Origin: Geofilum rhodophaeum
Lineage (GTDB): Bacteria > Bacteroidota > Bacteroidia > Bacteroidales > Marinilabiliaceae
Direction: 5' to 3'
DNA length: 64,000 nt
Assembly: GCF_002210225.1 (NCBI RefSeq)
Contig: NZ_MWUJ01000009.1
Span: forward strand, 1 to 64,000
Each line of letters opens with the position of its first letter. Within the stretch, counting starts at the first letter, position 1. Both the position numbers and the translations under genes were made by a program. Under the pieces are notes generated by a model. The model had not been told where the DNA came from. It did not search any database and saw nothing but the letters and a program-made list of their open reading frames with translations. Shown here in pieces: positions 61,774 to 64,000 of the stretch.

Positions 61774-61817
61774 GGCTTTATTTTTGCGGATAAAGCCGTA
61801 CTTTTGGAATAATTTTG
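61774..61817 (+). promoter_or_regulatory. Two -7 boxes and a hairpin before the UXS gene
   Basis: TATTTTTG (61779-61786) and TAATTTTG (61810-61817) both match TAnnTTTG; the second lies 29 nt before ATG 61846. The first overlaps a hairpin (GGCTTTA 61774-61780 with TAAAGCC 61791-61797), which could be a regulatory site. Confidence 0.5.
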
Positions 61818-61845
61818 AACCAAGGAACCAGTTAGCAGCAACAAA

Positions 61846-62796
61846 ATGAAACGAATACTTATAACCGGTGGCGCAGGTTTTATCGGCTCCCATTTGTGCG
61901 ACCGGCTGATTCGGGAAGGCCATGAAGTCATCTGTCTCGATAATTATTTTACCGGAAGCAAGCGAAACATTGTTCATTTACTGGACAACCCCTTTTTTGA
62001 ACTGGTACGGCACGATGTTACCCACCCATATTTTGTTGAGGTGGACGAGATTTACAACCTGGCTTGTCCGGCTTCTCCCGTACACTACCAGTACAACTCC
62101 ATTAAAACCATAAAGACCTCGGTAATGGGTGCCATAAATATGCTGGGACTGGCCAAGCGTATTAAGGCGAAGATACTACAGGCGTCGACCAGTGAAGTCT
62201 ATGGCGACCCCCTGGTGCACCCCCAACCCGAAGCCTACTGGGGCAACGTTAATCCCATTGGAATTAGGTCGTGCTACGACGAGGGCAAGCGCTGCGCTGA
62301 GAGTTTGTTTTTCAACTACCACCGCCAAAACCAGGTTAACATCAGGGTCATTCGCATCTTCAATACCTACGGCCCCCGCATGCATCCCAACGACGGGCGG
62401 GTGGTATCTAACTTTATTGTTCAGGCCTTGCAGAATAAACCCATTACCATTTTTGGCGACGGCACACAAACCCGCAGCTTTCAATACGTAGACGATTTAC
62501 TGGAAGGAATGATTCGGATGATGGATGCTCCCAATGATTTTATTGGACCGGTCAATCTGGGTAATCCGCATGAGTTTTCGATGCTGGAACTGGCCCGGGA
62601 AGTTTTGGACCTTACCGGGTCCAAATCAAAAATAGAACACCTTCCGCTGCCGCAGGACGATCCCACCCAGCGACAACCAGATATTTCGCTGGCACAAGAA
62701 CGGCTAAACAACTGGCAACCACGTGTGCAATTAAGAGAAGGCCTGACAAAAACCATTGAATACTTTGATCACCTGCTTAAAGAAAATCAAAAATAA
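61846..62796 (+). CDS. UDP-glucuronate decarboxylase (UXS type)
   Basis: 316 residues. SDR enzyme turning UDP-glucuronate into UDP-xylose. Marks: [60 protein letters not shown], the catalytic region [13 protein letters not shown] (Tyr and Lys in YDEGK), and [17 protein letters not shown]. These are specific to the UXS group. First gene of a plus-strand set with rmlA (6 bp on) and rmlC, probably the start of a polysaccharide locus that continues beyond the window. Confidence 0.93.
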   Translation: MKRILITGGAGFIGSHLCDRLIREGHEVICLDNYFTGSKRNIVHLLDNPFFELVRHDVTHPYFVEVDEIYNLACPASPVHYQYNSIKTIKTSVMGAINMLGLAKRIKAKILQASTSEVYGDPLVHPQPEAYWGNVNPIGIRSCYDEGKRCAESLFFNYHRQNQVNIRVIRIFNTYGPRMHPNDGRVVSNFIVQALQNKPITIFGDGTQTRSFQYVDDLLEGMIRMMDAPNDFIGPVNLGNPHEFSMLELAREVLDLTGSKSKIEHLPLPQDDPTQRQPDISLAQERLNNWQPRVQLREGLTKTIEYFDHLLKENQK

Positions 62797-62802
62797 CGCG
62801 AT

Positions 62803-63696
62803 ATGAAAGGAATTATTCTCGCAGGCGGCTCGGGCACACGCCTCTACCCCGCCACCCGAAGCATTTCCAAACAGATTATTCCGGTTTACGACAAGCCGAT
62901 GATATATTACCCGCTTTCGGTACTGATGTTGGCCGGCATCCGTGAAATACTAATTATTTCAACGCCCCAGGACCTGCCCCTGTATAAAAACCTTTTGGGC
63001 GATGGCCAGGATTTGGGTCTGTCCTTTAGCTATGCCGAACAACCCTCACCCGACGGACTGGCGCAAGCCTTTATTATTGGTGAGGAGTTTATTGGCGACA
63101 GTCCCGTTTGTCTCATCCTGGGCGACAACATCTTTTACGGTTTTGATTTCAGCAAAATACTGCGCGAAGCCAGTCGTTTAGAGTCAGGAGCTATGGTATT
63201 CGGGTATTACGTTAACGATCCCGAGCGTTATGGCGTAGCCGAATTTGACCGGGATGGCAGGGTACTCAGTCTGGAGGAAAAACCCAGCGCCCCCAAATCG
63301 AACTACGCGGTAACCGGCCTCTATTTTTATGGGTCGGATGTGGTGCAAAAAGCAAAAGGTTTGCGTCCGAGCAAAAGGGGCGAACTGGAGATCACCGATC
63401 TTAACCGCTTGTATTTGAATGAAGCGGCCCTGCACGTAAAACTTTTGGGTCGGGGTATGGCCTGGCTCGATACCGGAACGCACGACAGCTTGTTGCAAGC
63501 TTCCAACTACATTGCGACCATCGAAAACAGACAGGGCTTAAAAGTGGCCTGCATCGAAGAAATTGCCTACAAAAAAGGTTGGATCAGTAAGGCACAATTG
63601 CTGGAATTGGCTAAGCCTTTAGAAAAAAACGACTATGGCAAATACCTGAAGAAAATTGCGACTCTTGACCTGGGCGATATCAAAAACGAATTATAG
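62803..63696 (+). CDS. rmlA: Glucose-1-phosphate thymidylyltransferase
   Basis: 297 residues, normal. Makes dTDP-glucose, first step of dTDP-L-rhamnose synthesis. Nucleotide-binding [61 protein letters not shown] with the metal Asp, [20 protein letters not shown], and [16 protein letters not shown]. Six bp after the UXS gene and 21 bp before rmlC. Confidence 0.97.
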   Translation: MKGIILAGGSGTRLYPATRSISKQIIPVYDKPMIYYPLSVLMLAGIREILIISTPQDLPLYKNLLGDGQDLGLSFSYAEQPSPDGLAQAFIIGEEFIGDSPVCLILGDNIFYGFDFSKILREASRLESGAMVFGYYVNDPERYGVAEFDRDGRVLSLEEKPSAPKSNYAVTGLYFYGSDVVQKAKGLRPSKRGELEITDLNRLYLNEAALHVKLLGRGMAWLDTGTHDSLLQASNYIATIENRQGLKVACIEEIAYKKGWISKAQLLELAKPLEKNDYGKYLKKIATLDLGDIKNEL

Positions 63697-63717
63697 GGAC
63701 AACCAAGCGAATTATTC

Positions 63718-64000
63718 ATGAAGATTAGAACCACTCATCTACCGGGGCTGCTTGTAATTGAACCAACCGTATTCAGCGACCACAGGGGTTGTTTTTTTGA
63801 ACTTTGGAACCGGGAAACCTACAGAACACAAGGTCTCTCCGCAGATTTTGTGCAGGACAATGTTTCCCAGTCGGTAAAAAACACCATTAGAGGTATGCAT
63901 TATCAACTGGCTCCCTACGCCCAGGCCAAGCTGGTGCAGGTGCTCAAAGGGAGGGTACTGGATGTTGCCCTTGATTTACGTCAGAATTCGCCCACCTTCG
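63718..64000 (+). CDS. rmlC: dTDP-4-dehydrorhamnose 3,5-epimerase, truncated by the window end
   Basis: The frame is open from ATG 63718 to the last base (94 codons; the family needs about 180). Cupin epimerase of dTDP-rhamnose synthesis. FSDHRGCFFELWN, DFVQDNVSQS, TIRGMHYQ (His is the catalytic base region; usually RGLHYQ), KLVQVLKGRVLDVALDLR are all present. The end of the gene, and probably rmlB and rmlD, lie beyond the window. Confidence 0.92.
   Translation, partial: MKIRTTHLPGLLVIEPTVFSDHRGCFFELWNRETYRTQGLSADFVQDNVSQSVKNTIRGMHYQLAPYAQAKLVQVLKGRVLDVALDLRQNSPTF

Noticed and set aside
61720-61977. An 85-residue minus-strand frame between rpsA and the UXS gene
   Set aside because: It overlaps the well-supported UXS start and promoter boxes and has no family-like sequence.
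1-64000. tRNA or rRNA genes, CRISPR arrays, insertion sequences, prophage
   Set aside because: Reading both strands, I found no cloverleaf-like T-loop/acceptor pattern, no regular short repeats, and no transposase, integrase or phage structural protein among the frames.

Overview
The window looks like chromosomal DNA of a member of the Bacteroidota, probably Bacteroidales/Marinilabiliales-like (the order is a guess). Supporting signs: many genes start 10-60 nt downstream of the Bacteroidota-type -7 box TAnnTTTG and few have a Shine-Dalgarno sequence; glycolysis uses a PPi-type phosphofructokinase (GGDDS motif); serC, a Lys-type serA and a DUF1015 gene lie together; BACON-like and DUF3857 envelope proteins are present; rpsA, a STAS gene and rnz form one cluster. 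No integrase, transposase, phage gene, rRNA, tRNA or CRISPR array was seen.

Layout. 1-628: no recognisable gene, but hairpins resembling an integron recombination site. 629-3645: a minus-strand run of small accessory genes (YdeI/OmdA domain, a frameshifted GNAT, a lipocalin without signal peptide) behind a propeller lipoprotein. 3674-9154: envelope genes (two DUF3857/transglutaminase paralogues, one lacking its catalytic residues; an outer-membrane barrel; an M48 lipoprotein protease). 9259-10786: EamA transporter and methyltransferase. 10776-17644: six-gene minus operon for glycan synthesis (UDP-GlcNAc 4-epimerase-like, gmd, fcl, PatB/MalY enzyme, GT-C and GT2 transferases) behind one strong promoter. 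17933-20187: coiled-coil gene, zapA, a strongly structured RNA segment, and rny. 20391-24100: ygiQ, a DUF4197 lipoprotein and a TIGR01212 radical SAM gene. 24142-28245: a tight four-gene minus operon (C39-like peptidase, RimK-like ATP-grasp ligase, GCS2-type ligase, N-formylglutamate amidohydrolase-like enzyme) that reads as a peptide-type small-molecule pathway; this is the best candidate for an under-described system here.

28358-36376: rsmE, an Rrf2 regulator with a Cys cluster, pfp, a GT2, a small basic protein, an ECF sigma factor and uvrA. 36398-38977: two envelope proteins and a DHOD-like flavoprotein. 39028-44378: yggS, DUF1015, serA, serC and gcvT (serine/glycine/PLP metabolism). 44551-45344: an HPt-STAS signalling pair; then clpB, a secreted paralogue of the 36.4-kb protein, a 1026-residue ABC half-transporter, and a SiaB-SiaC kinase/partner pair without SiaA or SiaD nearby. 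52970-56708: cysE, NadR-like kinase, pnuC and a CtpA-type protease. 56805-61608: guaA, rnz, STAS and rpsA. 61846-64000: start of a second sugar-nucleotide locus (UXS, rmlA, rmlC), cut by the window edge.

Several starts were moved inward from the longest open frame because the -7 box lies inside the longer frame, or because conserved sequence begins later. All functions are read from motifs and family knowledge; no database search was run.
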